A stretch of DNA of 31,603 nt from a virus, in IMG/VR virus record IMGVR_UViG_3300010883_009513, positions 1-31,603 of that record. The stretch is one strand, 5' to 3'. The first letter of the stretch is position 1. Every line of letters begins with the position of its first letter. A program made the position numbers and the translations under genes. The notes beneath the pieces were generated by a model. The model saw only the letters and a list, made by a program, of their open reading frames with translations, was not told where the DNA came from and did no database searches. Below, one piece after another: positions 22,312 through 29,254 of this stretch.

Positions 22312-23475
22312 ATGACTAAAATATTTGACCTAGGTGAAACAATATCTAGTAAGAAAACGAGACTGTTCTTAGGACCAGAATCAACTCGCAGGAACATTCA
22401 GACCTATCACGACCCAAAGTATAAGTGGATATTAGATTTCGCTGAAGAACTTAGGGCTATGGGGAATTGGAGTAAGAATGAGATTGACCTGTCCAAGGAA
22501 AAACGAGACTTTGATGGACTTGACGAAGCAGGACGCCATATATTTGAAGCGGGCCTTAAATTCGCAATAACATTAGATTCCTGTGCAGGCCGAGCGCCTC
22601 TAGAATTGTTTAATAAAGGCGGGATATCTAACAATCCTGAATGGGAACTATATCTAACCAATCACCAGAACAATGAACTATTACACTCGGAATCATATAC
22701 TGAGATGGTACGAGCAGTATATAATGATGTTGATTTGTTTATCGATTCTATTATATCAGATGAGTATATCCAAAACAGAGCCACGAGTATTCTTAGTGCC
22801 TTTGATTGGTCAACCTCTGTATGTGAGAAGAATGAGGCTAACCAGACCGCTGAAGATAATGGTATGTCTAAGCCTTTTCCTGAAGTTGATGAGAAGATGC
22901 TGAAAACGGCAATATACAAGTCTGCATTGACTATTAATATGTTTGAGGGTATCAGGTTCTTCGCTACATTTGTGACGAATTGGTCCTTCTCAGAACAACC
23001 AGTCAAATTGATGCAAGGCTCTAGTAATATCTTTAAATTGATTGCACGAGATGAGATGATTCATTTGGACGTATTTCAACGAGTTCTGATGATGATGCGT
23101 AATGATAAATCAGAAGGGTTCCAAGAAATTATCAAGGAACTTGAGCCTGAAACTTATGAAATGTTTAAGATAGCATACGATGAAGAGATTGAATGGATTG
23201 ATTATCTATTCTCCAAAGGAACACCTCTTATCGGTATGAATGCTACAATACTGAAGCATTATATGGATTACATATTTGCTGTCAGAATGAAGAATATCGG
23301 GTTGGACCCAACTAAGATTGGGCTAGAATCAGCCCCATATAACCCCGTACCTTGGGTAGATAACTACCTCGATTCAAACCACATCAAATCTGCACCTCAA
23401 GAAATTGAGTCTGTAAATTATGTGGCCGCAATCGATAATAGTAAGGACGTGGATTTCGATATGGACGACTTGTAG
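22312..23475 (+). CDS. nrdB: ribonucleotide reductase class I, beta subunit
   Basis: 387 residues, ferritin-like fold. The di-iron ligands are visible: Asp89 in ITLDSCAGR, Glu122 and His125 in NNELLHSESY, Glu in EGIRFFATF, and the pair in ARDEMIHLD. The radical tyrosine is Tyr129, four residues after His125, as in class Ia. This subunit generates the tyrosyl radical that starts catalysis in NrdA. Since it needs iron, the phage Fe-S and ferredoxin genes could help its activation (inference). It has a GGAG start site. Confidence 0.98.
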   Translation: MTKIFDLGETISSKKTRLFLGPESTRRNIQTYHDPKYKWILDFAEELRAMGNWSKNEIDLSKEKRDFDGLDEAGRHIFEAGLKFAITLDSCAGRAPLELFNKGGISNNPEWELYLTNHQNNELLHSESYTEMVRAVYNDVDLFIDSIISDEYIQNRATSILSAFDWSTSVCEKNEANQTAEDNGMSKPFPEVDEKMLKTAIYKSALTINMFEGIRFFATFVTNWSFSEQPVKLMQGSSNIFKLIARDEMIHLDVFQRVLMMMRNDKSEGFQEIIKELEPETYEMFKIAYDEEIEWIDYLFSKGTPLIGMNATILKHYMDYIFAVRMKNIGLDPTKIGLESAPYNPVPWVDNYLDSNHIKSAPQEIESVNYVAAIDNSKDVDFDMDDL

Positions 23476-23486
23476 AAAGGAAGATT

Positions 23487-23669
23487 ATGTTCAATTTTAT
23501 TAGTACGAAGTTTAAAAATAGCAAGAACTTTAAAGCCGACTATGAGTACCAAAAACAAAGGGCGGATTCTCTTGAGTTAAAGTTGAATTTTGTTCTAAGT
23601 GGAATTGCTGATGTGGTTAAGAAAGTTGATAATAATGGTAACGTCAGTTACGAGAATATGGAGCAGTGA
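23487..23669 (+). CDS. small hypothetical protein
   Basis: 60 residues with a good AAAGGAAG site. It is a mostly helical, charged peptide (ADYEYQKQRADSLELKLNFV), possibly a short coiled coil. It lies between nrdB and groES and is presumably co-transcribed with them. No family is recognised. Confidence 0.6.
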   Translation: MFNFISTKFKNSKNFKADYEYQKQRADSLELKLNFVLSGIADVVKKVDNNGNVSYENMEQ

Positions 23670-23671
23670 AA

Positions 23672-24267
<596 letters not shown>

Positions 24268-24285
24268 AAAAAGTGAAGAAAAGGG

Positions 24286-24314
24286 TTGACAAGGAAGTTA
24301 TAGTAGCGTATAAT
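24286..24314 (+). promoter_or_regulatory. sigma70-type promoter
   Basis: TTGACA 24286-24291, TATAAT 24309-24314, 17-base spacer, with AAGTGAAGAAAAGGG upstream, identical to the block before the promoter at 1688. Confidence 0.93.
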
Positions 24315-24343
24315 ATACTTATAAATGATGAAAAGGAGATTAA

Positions 24344-24907
24344 ATGTACAACTTTAGAAAAATTGCAATATCGACATTAGTGGGTGCGACATTAGTGGTA
24401 GCGTCAGGAACAGCACAAGCGGATGAGGTTCTTTCTTATACAGACTATGCAAACATCACAAATGTTGAAGTTGTATATCGTACAAAGACTGTCCAGCGTC
24501 AAATCAACTGTCGTAATCAAACGAGTCAAATCTATCAAGCGCCTCGAAATGACCATTCAGGAAACGTCTTGGGTGCTATTATCGGTGGTGTAATCGGTAA
24601 TCAAATCGGTAAGAATGGTGGAAACCGTGGGGCCGCAACTGTGATTGGTGCAATAGGTGGTTCTGTTGTCGGTGGAAAGATGCAAACCCAGAATAATGGG
24701 ACAACTACCACTCAGAACACAACTGTCTGTGATAACGTCTTAGAGAGTGTCCAATCACGTCAGGTCGACCATTATCGTGTATCATATAGTATGGGTGGTC
24801 AGAATTGGACAATGATTGAGCAAAAGGAGCCTAGGGGCAACCAACGTAAAGTCAATGTGACCCTTCAGATTATGGAGAGCGTAGGAAATCGTAAATATAA
24901 TCATTAA
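24344..24907 (+). CDS. glycine-zipper 2TM envelope protein
   Basis: 187 residues. A signal peptide (residues 1-26, ISTLVGATLVVASGTAQA, cut before DEV) is followed by a soluble part and then a glycine-zipper 2TM segment at about residues 74-112: NVLGAIIGGVIGNQIGKNGG and AATVIGAIGGSVVGGKM. This matches the Rickettsia 17-kDa antigen/SlyB type of outer-membrane-associated proteins. No lipobox cysteine is at the cleavage site, so it is probably not a lipoprotein. Two further cysteines (INCRNQ, TVCDNV) may pair. It probably acts in the host envelope during infection. It has its own promoter and AAGGAG site. Confidence 0.8.
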   Translation: MYNFRKIAISTLVGATLVVASGTAQADEVLSYTDYANITNVEVVYRTKTVQRQINCRNQTSQIYQAPRNDHSGNVLGAIIGGVIGNQIGKNGGNRGAATVIGAIGGSVVGGKMQTQNNGTTTTQNTTVCDNVLESVQSRQVDHYRVSYSMGGQNWTMIEQKEPRGNQRKVNVTLQIMESVGNRKYNH

Positions 24908-24932
24908 TTTGCGAATTAATCAAAGAAAAGGG

Positions 24933-24961
24933 TTGACAACCTACTCAAAATGTCGTATAAT
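24933..24961 (+). promoter_or_regulatory. sigma70-type promoter
   Basis: TTGACA 24933-24938, TATAAT 24956-24961, 17-base spacer, with CAAAGAAAAGGG upstream. It drives the gene at 24971/24986 and the HD-domain gene. Confidence 0.93.
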
Positions 24962-24970
24962 ATACACTTA

Positions 24971-25213
24971 ATGGGAGAATACTCTTTGAAACGAAATAGT
25001 TCACCAGAGCAAGTCAAGAAGGTCAAAATGAACTCTGTTAAAGACCAACTTGACCAGCTCAAAAATCGGAAAATGACTCCTAAGAAGGCTAATTTAGTCA
25101 AACATCTGAAAAATTTGATGAAATGGAACCTTCGAAAGAGCCACGCTCCAAAACGTAAAAAAGCAATGGAGAAGGTAGTAATTCTGCCTGAGATGATTAA
25201 CGAAGATGAGTGA
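24971..25213 (+). CDS. small very basic hypothetical protein
   Basis: 80 residues from ATG 24971. TTG 24986 is an alternative with a proper GGGAG site 7-8 bases upstream, whereas ATG 24971 lies only about 3 bases after the expected transcript start. The protein is lysine/arginine-rich and helical (DQLDQLKNRKMTPKKANLVK, then LKNLMKWNLRKSHAPKRKK), suggesting RNA or DNA binding. It overlaps the HD-domain gene by 8 bases. No family is recognised. Confidence 0.62.
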   Translation: MGEYSLKRNSSPEQVKKVKMNSVKDQLDQLKNRKMTPKKANLVKHLKNLMKWNLRKSHAPKRKKAMEKVVILPEMINEDE

Positions 25214-25808
25214 GAAAGATAAGGACGAAATGACAGAAGAATATACAAATCATATGATTCGTAAGGCTGAGACCTTCGCTGAGATTGCCCACGATGGGCA
25301 GAAGCGTAAGGGTGGAAAAGATGTGCCTTACATCACTCACCCATTCGCAGTAGCGGAGATTCTCAAAGAGAATGGTGCAACGACTGAAGCAATACTAGGT
25401 GGTTTGCTTCACGATGTTGTTGAAGATACATCAAGCACGTTGGAAGACGTTGGAGATGCCTTCGGTCGAGGTGTGATGGAAGTTGTTGATTTTGTGTCTG
25501 AAGAAGGTGCTAGTCCAGAAGGAAAAGCACCCTGGAAAGTGAGAAAGACTGCTTATATTGAGCGACTACAGAATGCTCCCTATGACGCTGTCCTTGTCGC
25601 CAGTGCTGATAAATTGAGTAATGTTCGTGATACTGTTGATGACTACAAAGTAGTTGGAGAGGGTGTATGGAAGATGTTCAACAGCCAGAAACCTAGCCAG
25701 TACTGGTACTATACTACTCTGATTGCACTGTTTGAAAGTCGTGGGATTCCAAGCAAGATTATTAATGAATTGAAAAGTTCTATGTTGGTGCTCCACAAAG
25801 TTAAATGA
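25206..25808 (+). CDS. HD-domain alarmone hydrolase-like (MESH1/SpoT type)
   Basis: 200 residues matching small alarmone hydrolases. AHDGQKRKGGKDVPYITHPF has His29 and His45, GGLLHDVVEDT has the HDxxED set (His69, Asp70, Glu73, Asp74), and ASADKLSNVRDT carries the late Asp. Enzymes of this type use Mn to remove pyrophosphate from (p)ppGpp. No synthetase domain is present. In a phage this could lower the starvation signal and keep host synthesis active. Other HD-type nucleotide hydrolases remain possible. It is co-transcribed from the promoter at 24933. Confidence 0.82.
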   Translation: MSEKDKDEMTEEYTNHMIRKAETFAEIAHDGQKRKGGKDVPYITHPFAVAEILKENGATTEAILGGLLHDVVEDTSSTLEDVGDAFGRGVMEVVDFVSEEGASPEGKAPWKVRKTAYIERLQNAPYDAVLVASADKLSNVRDTVDDYKVVGEGVWKMFNSQKPSQYWYYTTLIALFESRGIPSKIINELKSSMLVLHKVK

Positions 25809-25809
25809 T

Positions 25810-25817
25810 TATAAATA
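25810..25817 (+). promoter_or_regulatory. possible late promoter box
   Basis: TATAAATA (T4 late consensus), 65 bases before ATG 25882. It could drive that gene and the downstream tmRNA, for which no sigma70-type promoter is visible. Confidence 0.5.
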
Positions 25818-25881
25818 GTTTTGTAATGACCAGAAAGGTTGTTATGACACAGACACACAAACTTATAAAAGGAACTTATAT

Positions 25882-26100
25882 ATGGCACATTCAACACCGT
25901 ATGAACTACGATTTCAAATGTATGGCTCAGCCTTAGAGCGATTAAAAGAGCAATACTTTGCAAAACTGGAGGAGGTTCTGTCTTCTCCTACTGACGGCGG
26001 GTCAATGGATATCCCATTCCCAACAGCCAATGACGCTATTGCCGAGGCATCCATTATTATGGATTTCGTCAATGGTGACAAACTATGTGCCTGCAAGTAA
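25882..26100 (+). CDS. small conserved phage protein, unknown
   Basis: 72 residues with AGGA upstream. The sequence PFPTANDAIAEASIIMDFVN near the C-terminus (about residues 45-64) resembles small conserved proteins of T4-like marine phages. The start MAHSTPYELRFQMYGSAL is helical. No function is known. It is the last gene before the noncoding region with the tmRNA. Confidence 0.65.
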   Translation: MAHSTPYELRFQMYGSALERLKEQYFAKLEEVLSSPTDGGSMDIPFPTANDAIAEASIIMDFVNGDKLCACK

Positions 26101-26258
26101 TGTCCACAATTTAACTAGCAAGGAGGTGTTCTTTTATCTACGAGTAATTTAAGTCAAATTCACTTACAGAGGAGAATTAATATACTGATATGATAGAAAA
26201 GTTGTTAAAAAATAAGCACGTTTGCTCAGGAATGACGTAAAAAGCGTGTCACGAGGTA
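26101..26258 (+). other. noncoding stretch upstream of tmRNA
   Basis: No convincing ORF. It contains AAGGAGGTG (26122-26130), a perfect complement of the 16S rRNA 3' tail but with no start codon at a proper distance. The GGAGGTG part (26124-26130) is also perfectly complementary to the tmRNA acceptor strand CACCTCC. A 16-codon ORF from 26190 is too weakly supported to call. It may be a 5' leader of the tmRNA precursor or a relic. Confidence 0.5.
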
Positions 26259-26477
26259 GATAACAGCGTAAATTTGTTGTTTAAGTTATCACAAGACCCG
26301 GGTGCAAATCCCGGCACCTCCACCATAAGAGCATTTAGTAGATGAGATATTGAATCACTGCTTGCTAAGTGCTTTTATGATGGGGGTGTTTTAGGATTCG
26401 ATTGAGATAGACGAGAACAATAGACGCTCGACCCATTTATACATAAGTCGAAAAAATACGTATAAATAAATGTAACT

Positions 26478-26510
26478 GCAAACACAGAAGCATACGCAAT
26501 AGCCGCATAA
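26478..26510 (+). other. tmRNA tag reading frame (ANTEAYAIAA)
   Basis: Starting at resume codon GCA 26478, 11 bases after pseudoknot PK1, the frame reads A-N-T-E-A-Y-A-I-A-A and stops at TAA 26508-26510. The stop lies in the loop of a hairpin (AATAGCC 26498-26504 with GGCTATT 26512-26518), as in standard tmRNAs. The C-terminal AIAA resembles degradation tags such as ALAA and AVAA recognised by ClpXP. Confidence 0.94.
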
Positions 26511-26529
26511 GGGCTATTTGAGGATTTCA

Positions 26530-26560
26530 GAGGGGTTACCTTATTACCAAATAACCCCTC
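26530..26560 (+). other. strong hairpin at 3' end of tmRNA coding piece
   Basis: GAGGGGTTA (26530-26538) pairs perfectly with TAACCCCTC (26552-26560) around a 13-base loop. It may be the last helix of the tmRNA coding piece or mark its end. No T-run follows, so simple termination is unlikely. Confidence 0.6.
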
Positions 26561-26562
26561 AC

Positions 26563-26825
26563 AGAATTAAAAAACCGTGTTGTAGGTTCAGGAATGTTTT
26601 AGACACCGTGAGTGTAGAAGTATTAAGAGAGACACCATAGATAGTGCAACATTCCGAGAGAAGGGGTCACCTAGTCTGATTTTGCCCAAATCTTACCCCC
26701 GAATAGTTGTTTACGGTGCAACTACAAATTAACGACCCAGATGCCTTCGGGACTGAGTTGTTAATACTAGACGTAGTTCTTATATAAGGCTACATATTTT
26801 AATCTTGCTCATTGAGGAGACAATT
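26563..26825 (+). ncRNA. possible structured noncoding RNA
   Basis: No ORF, but several helices. GGAATGTT (26591-26598) pairs with AACATTCC (26648-26655). AGTTG (26705-26709) pairs with CAACT (26719-26723). ATTAACGAC (26728-26736) pairs with GTTGTTAAT (26757-26765) around an inner CC-TTCG-GG tetraloop stem. This exceeds what I expect from an ordinary leader. It could be a separate RNA, the 5' leader of hsp20, or an RNA thermosensor-like element. No known family is recognised. Confidence 0.4.
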
Positions 26826-27260
26826 ATGACAAGGCAACAACTTACTACCCCACAAGGTTTTTTCGACCCGTGGACACACCAATCTTTCGGACTTGATAAT
26901 ATCTTTCAAGCGATGGAACAGTTCAATCACCAACCTAACCAGAAGTATCCCCCATATAATATAGTCAAAACAGACACCACATATGTGTTGGAGTTTGCTC
27001 TCGCAGGTTGGAAAATGGATGAACTATCCGCAGTTCTTGAAAAGAACGTATTGACTGTATCTGGCAAAAAGCTGGAGGAAGGAAATGAAGCGGTGATTCA
27101 TAGAGGAATTGCAAATCGTAGTTTCAACAGTTCATTTACTATCGGTGACAGTGTTCAAATTAAAGATGCTGATTTAACGGATGGTCTATTGACAATCAAT
27201 ATGGACATTGTGATACCGGAAGAAGATAAGCCTAGGACTATTAATATTAGTAGTTCCTAG
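26826..27260 (+). CDS. Hsp20 small heat-shock protein
   Basis: 144 residues from ATG 26826 (GAGGAGA site); the longer frame start at 26805 is not needed. The alpha-crystallin domain covers about residues 38-135: YPPYNIVKTDTTYVLEFALAGW, LTVSGKK, HRGIANRSFNSSFTIGDSV, LLTINMDIVIPEEDKPRTI. It is close to the IbpA type, with the conserved HRGIA.R.F and a C-terminal I-x-I (INI). It holds unfolded proteins for refolding. Hsp20 genes are common in marine T4-like phages and may aid virion assembly together with the GroES gene here. Confidence 0.93.
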   Translation: MTRQQLTTPQGFFDPWTHQSFGLDNIFQAMEQFNHQPNQKYPPYNIVKTDTTYVLEFALAGWKMDELSAVLEKNVLTVSGKKLEEGNEAVIHRGIANRSFNSSFTIGDSVQIKDADLTDGLLTINMDIVIPEEDKPRTINISSS

Positions 27261-27287
27261 AACATATTAACTGAAGGACACTATACT

Positions 27288-27497
27288 ATGATTATACTAT
27301 TTGTGACTACAGTTCTATTTGGATTTGCTAATGCTGACGCACTAGACCAGTTTAAAGTAGAACAAGATGCAGGCGCTGAATGGCATTATGTTGGTAAGAC
27401 TGTTCCTGACCCAAAGGCTAAGTCAATCCGTTGGAACGGGCACATTTACTACGAACTTAAAAAGCCAGTAGATGAAATCGAAGTGAAGGTTGATTAA
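27288..27497 (+). CDS. small secreted protein, unknown
   Basis: 69 residues. An N-terminal hydrophobic signal (MIILFVTTVLFGFANADA) probably directs export, with cleavage after ANA or ADA. The mature part is short and beta-like (WHYVGKTVPDPKAKSIRWNG, HIYYELKKPVDEIEVKVD). GAAGGA precedes the start. A strong terminator follows. No family is recognised. Confidence 0.68.
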   Translation: MIILFVTTVLFGFANADALDQFKVEQDAGAEWHYVGKTVPDPKAKSIRWNGHIYYELKKPVDEIEVKVD

Positions 27498-27514
27498 TTT
27501 CAACAATGCGTAAT

Positions 27515-27544
27515 AAAAAAGCACTCTAACGAGTGCTTTTTTTT
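27515..27544 (+). terminator. bidirectional rho-independent terminator
   Basis: AAAAAAGCACTC, loop TAAC, GAGTGCTTTTTT plus extra T: a perfect stem with T-tracts in both directions, between the converging genes ending at 27497 (+) and 27580 (-). Confidence 0.95.
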
Positions 27545-27579
27545 GGTCTATCTTAGGATGAAGTATTGAGTCTTGCCAG

Positions 27580-28149
27580 TCAACGGAACGGATTCCATAT
27601 AGACTTCTTTTTCTCTTCTTCTTTGACTACTTCAACCACTGCTTCAGTGATTGCTTCTTTATCTACTTGTGATAAATTAGACTGTTCTACGTCCTCAATA
27701 AGGATTACCTTACACGAGAAAATCTTACCATTTAGATTATGGCACTTGAATACAGTTTCAGTTTCACTATAATTATGGTATTGCTCAATATGTTGTTTCA
27801 TTAGGGCGGCACCATTTTCGCCGTGTGTATGTGCCTGGACCTTATCTTCTACTATAATAGTTTCTGGTAATCTAGTAACAATAACATTCGGATTGTCAAG
27901 AATGATATCAGTATTCACAGTTTCGACTATAGCAATCTCTTCAACTGGTTTATTGTTTGTGGCGTCTATCTTTTGGGTCAGTAATGAGCAAGCCGTGACT
28001 GTTGATGCTAGTGCAACCATACAAACACTATAGAAGACCGACTTATTGAACCACGAGGATTCAGGCTGTACAACCTTCTTCTTACGTTTCACGGGGGCTT
28101 TCTTTGCCATCTTTGAAGCCATTGGCTTTTTGGTTACTGTTCTGGTCAT
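27580..28149 (-). CDS. single-pass membrane protein, unknown
   Basis: 189 residues. The N-terminus is very basic (MTRTVTKKPMASKMAKK, PVKRKKK), then one hydrophobic segment at about residues 37-55 (SVFYSVCMVALASTVTACSL), and the rest is acidic and probably periplasmic, ending KKKSIWNPFR. Cys54 after VTA resembles a lipobox but sits too far in to be sure. AAGGAAG precedes ATG 28149. It may be an envelope or spanin-like protein; no homology is recognised. Confidence 0.68.
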   Translation of the reverse strand: MTRTVTKKPMASKMAKKAPVKRKKKVVQPESSWFNKSVFYSVCMVALASTVTACSLLTQKIDATNNKPVEEIAIVETVNTDIILDNPNVIVTRLPETIIVEDKVQAHTHGENGAALMKQHIEQYHNYSETETVFKCHNLNGKIFSCKVILIEDVEQSNLSQVDKEAITEAVVEVVKEEEKKKSIWNPFR

Positions 28150-28231
28150 TATTTACTTCCTTTAAAGTGGTAGACTTTTTCAACTGTCTACGTTTTATAC
28201 GTCTTTGCTTCTGCCTAGCGTCTTTACTCAT
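28082..28231 (-). CDS. small basic protein overlapping the next gene
   Basis: 49 residues (MSKDARQKQRRIKRRQLKKS, then TTLKEVNNDQNSNQKANGFK). It starts 3 bases after the upstream minus-strand stop and overlaps the start of the following gene by 68 bases. No clear ribosome site; translation coupling is possible. The very basic N-terminus is coherent, but the support is limited. Confidence 0.45.
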   Translation of the reverse strand: MSKDARQKQRRIKRRQLKKSTTLKEVNNDQNSNQKANGFKDGKESPRET

Positions 28232-28234
28232 ATA

Positions 28235-28525
28235 TTATTTGTTCATCCCAACTGCACTTCCTGTTAATATGGCTCCGAATGCTAGATGAAACAATCCGCC
28301 ACCCATTAATGTAAATGGACTATGTTGGGAAGTTAAGGTCTTCATTAATTCCATCTGTACTAAAACCTCTTCTGTACTATCGATAACTAGCATCAATGCT
28401 GAGATATCTGGTCTATTTAATCCGTACCAAATCGGCACGAACATAAAATCATAAAAGCAAATCAATAAATAAATTGATAAGGCAGTCCACCTCCAACGCA
28501 TTGTACTGATATCTGCATCCGTCAT
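28235..28525 (-). CDS. membrane protein, putative holin
   Basis: 96 residues with two or three hydrophobic segments: about 13-34 (ALSIYLLICFYDFMFVPIW), a weak central one, and 72-93 (LMGGGLFHLAFGAILTGSAV). The pattern of DF-x-x-x-P in the first helix and GGGLFH-AFGAIL in the last resembles phage holin-like proteins. A holin would open the inner membrane to release the endolysin. Its position among other small membrane genes supports a lysis role, but the call is by resemblance. Confidence 0.55.
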   Translation of the reverse strand: MTDADISTMRWRWTALSIYLLICFYDFMFVPIWYGLNRPDISALMLVIDSTEEVLVQMELMKTLTSQHSPFTLMGGGLFHLAFGAILTGSAVGMNK

Positions 28526-28526
28526 T

Positions 28527-28634
28527 TTAAATACACGGTGCTACACACTTTGCCGCACCAACACCCCAAACCATTAATGTTATAAAAGCAATTAGTCCTA
28601 CCGCTATCAATATAAATCTTGTCGCATCGTTCAT
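28527..28634 (-). CDS. 35-residue membrane peptide
   Basis: ATG 28634 with a strong AGGAGGG site encodes a peptide that is mostly one transmembrane helix (FILIAVGLIAFITLMVWGVG), ending with two cysteines (KCVAPCI). The excellent ribosome site argues that it is real. It lies one base from the start of the putative holin gene and is presumably coupled to it. Confidence 0.72.
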   Translation of the reverse strand: MNDATRFILIAVGLIAFITLMVWGVGAAKCVAPCI

Positions 28635-28651
28635 ACTACGACCCTCCTATC

Positions 28652-29083
28652 TTATCTTAAATAAACAAACAAGCCGAAACCTATCAACGCAACTAACATC
28701 AACCCACCCATAACTTTGGCCATTAAAATCATATTATCTTCCATCTCTTTCGCGGCCTTACGCTTGAGTCGGACCTTTTCTTTCTCTGCTTCTCTTAAAT
28801 CTCTAGTATACTGTACCTTAAATGCAATAAAATCTTGATAACCGTGAAGTCTCGATTTGTTTAACATCCACTTCAAATCTTCTTCTTGTCTAACCAAGGC
28901 CTCTTTGGCTTGAAAGGCTTCTAATACATCACCTTTGCCTGAATTGGCCTGTTTCTGTATCTCTTTCTCTGCACTAAAATAATTCGCTAGTGCCCCACCT
29001 GCTTCACCAATTTCTTTGCCATTTTGAAGCGTGGTCTTTATTACCTTGAAAGCCGCATTTGCAATTGCTAGTTCCGCCAGCAT
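28652..29083 (-). CDS. C-terminally anchored helical membrane protein (paralog A)
   Basis: 143 residues. An N-terminal helix (LAIANAAFKVIKTTLQNGKE) leads to GEAGGALANYF, then a long charged helical region, and one transmembrane helix at about 122-142 (AKVMGGLMLVALIGFGLFVY). The layout repeats that of the gene at 30564-31049, including an Ala-Glu start, a K-E/D-I-G segment and a tail anchor. Function unknown; the type recurs in lysis-region-like clusters of marine phages. AAGGATG precedes the start. Confidence 0.65.
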   Translation of the reverse strand: MLAELAIANAAFKVIKTTLQNGKEIGEAGGALANYFSAEKEIQKQANSGKGDVLEAFQAKEALVRQEEDLKWMLNKSRLHGYQDFIAFKVQYTRDLREAEKEKVRLKRKAAKEMEDNMILMAKVMGGLMLVALIGFGLFVYLR

Positions 29084-29092
29084 ATATCATCC

Positions 29093-29254
29093 TTATTCTA
29101 TCTCGCTTTTACGAGTCCAAATTTTGTCGAATAATACACCACAAGCAACTGACATAATCACGGCTAAATACGCATTAGAACTAACTAATGCTACCGCATA
29201 AAATCCAATTATTCCACCAACTATAAATCTAATTAAAGTACCTAATATTTTCAC
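29093..29254 (-). CDS. 53-residue membrane protein
   Basis: GTG 29254 overlaps the stop of the upstream minus-strand gene (GTGA). The peptide has two short hydrophobic segments: ILGTLIRFIVGGIIGFYAVA and AYLAVIMSVACGVLF. It ends KIWTRKSEIE. The tight overlap and consistent hydrophobicity support it; the ribosome site is weak (AAG only). Confidence 0.6.
   Translation of the reverse strand: MKILGTLIRFIVGGIIGFYAVALVSSNAYLAVIMSVACGVLFDKIWTRKSEIE

Larger units (their letters stand above)
26259..26562 (+). ncRNA. ssrA: permuted two-piece tmRNA
   Basis: tmRNA rescues stalled ribosomes and tags the product for proteolysis. The acceptor piece comes first: T arm CCGGG-TGCAAAT-CCCGG (26298-26314), CACCTCC (26315-26321), A, CCA (to 26325). 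The intervening 26326-26381 has a 15-bp hairpin (26326-26340 with 26363-26377). The coding piece starts GGGGGTG at 26382-26388, pairing with CACCTCC including the G3-U70 wobble that specifies alanine. GGATTCGA in the D-like loop matches other tmRNAs. Helix P2 joins the pieces: 26406-26410 with 26286-26290, 26416-26420 with 26274-26278, 26424-26427 with 26266-26269. Pseudoknot PK1: 26428-26432/26447-26451 and 26435-26442/26460-26467. The tag frame follows. Outer ends are approximate. Confidence 0.95.

Noticed and set aside
26190-26240. 16-codon ORF with upstream GAGGAG
   Set aside because: The ribosome site is too far from the ATG, and the sequence runs into the tmRNA precursor.
26124-26325. 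A one-piece tmRNA or intron-containing tRNA starting at GGAGGTG 26124 and ending at the CCA at 26325
   Set aside because: No tag frame or D-like loop motif lies in this interval, while GGGGGTG at 26382 is followed by GGATTCGA, a pseudoknot and a tag. The permuted reading explains far more.
26461-26468. TATAAATA late promoter box
   Set aside because: It falls inside the tmRNA pseudoknot strand, where base pairing explains the sequence.
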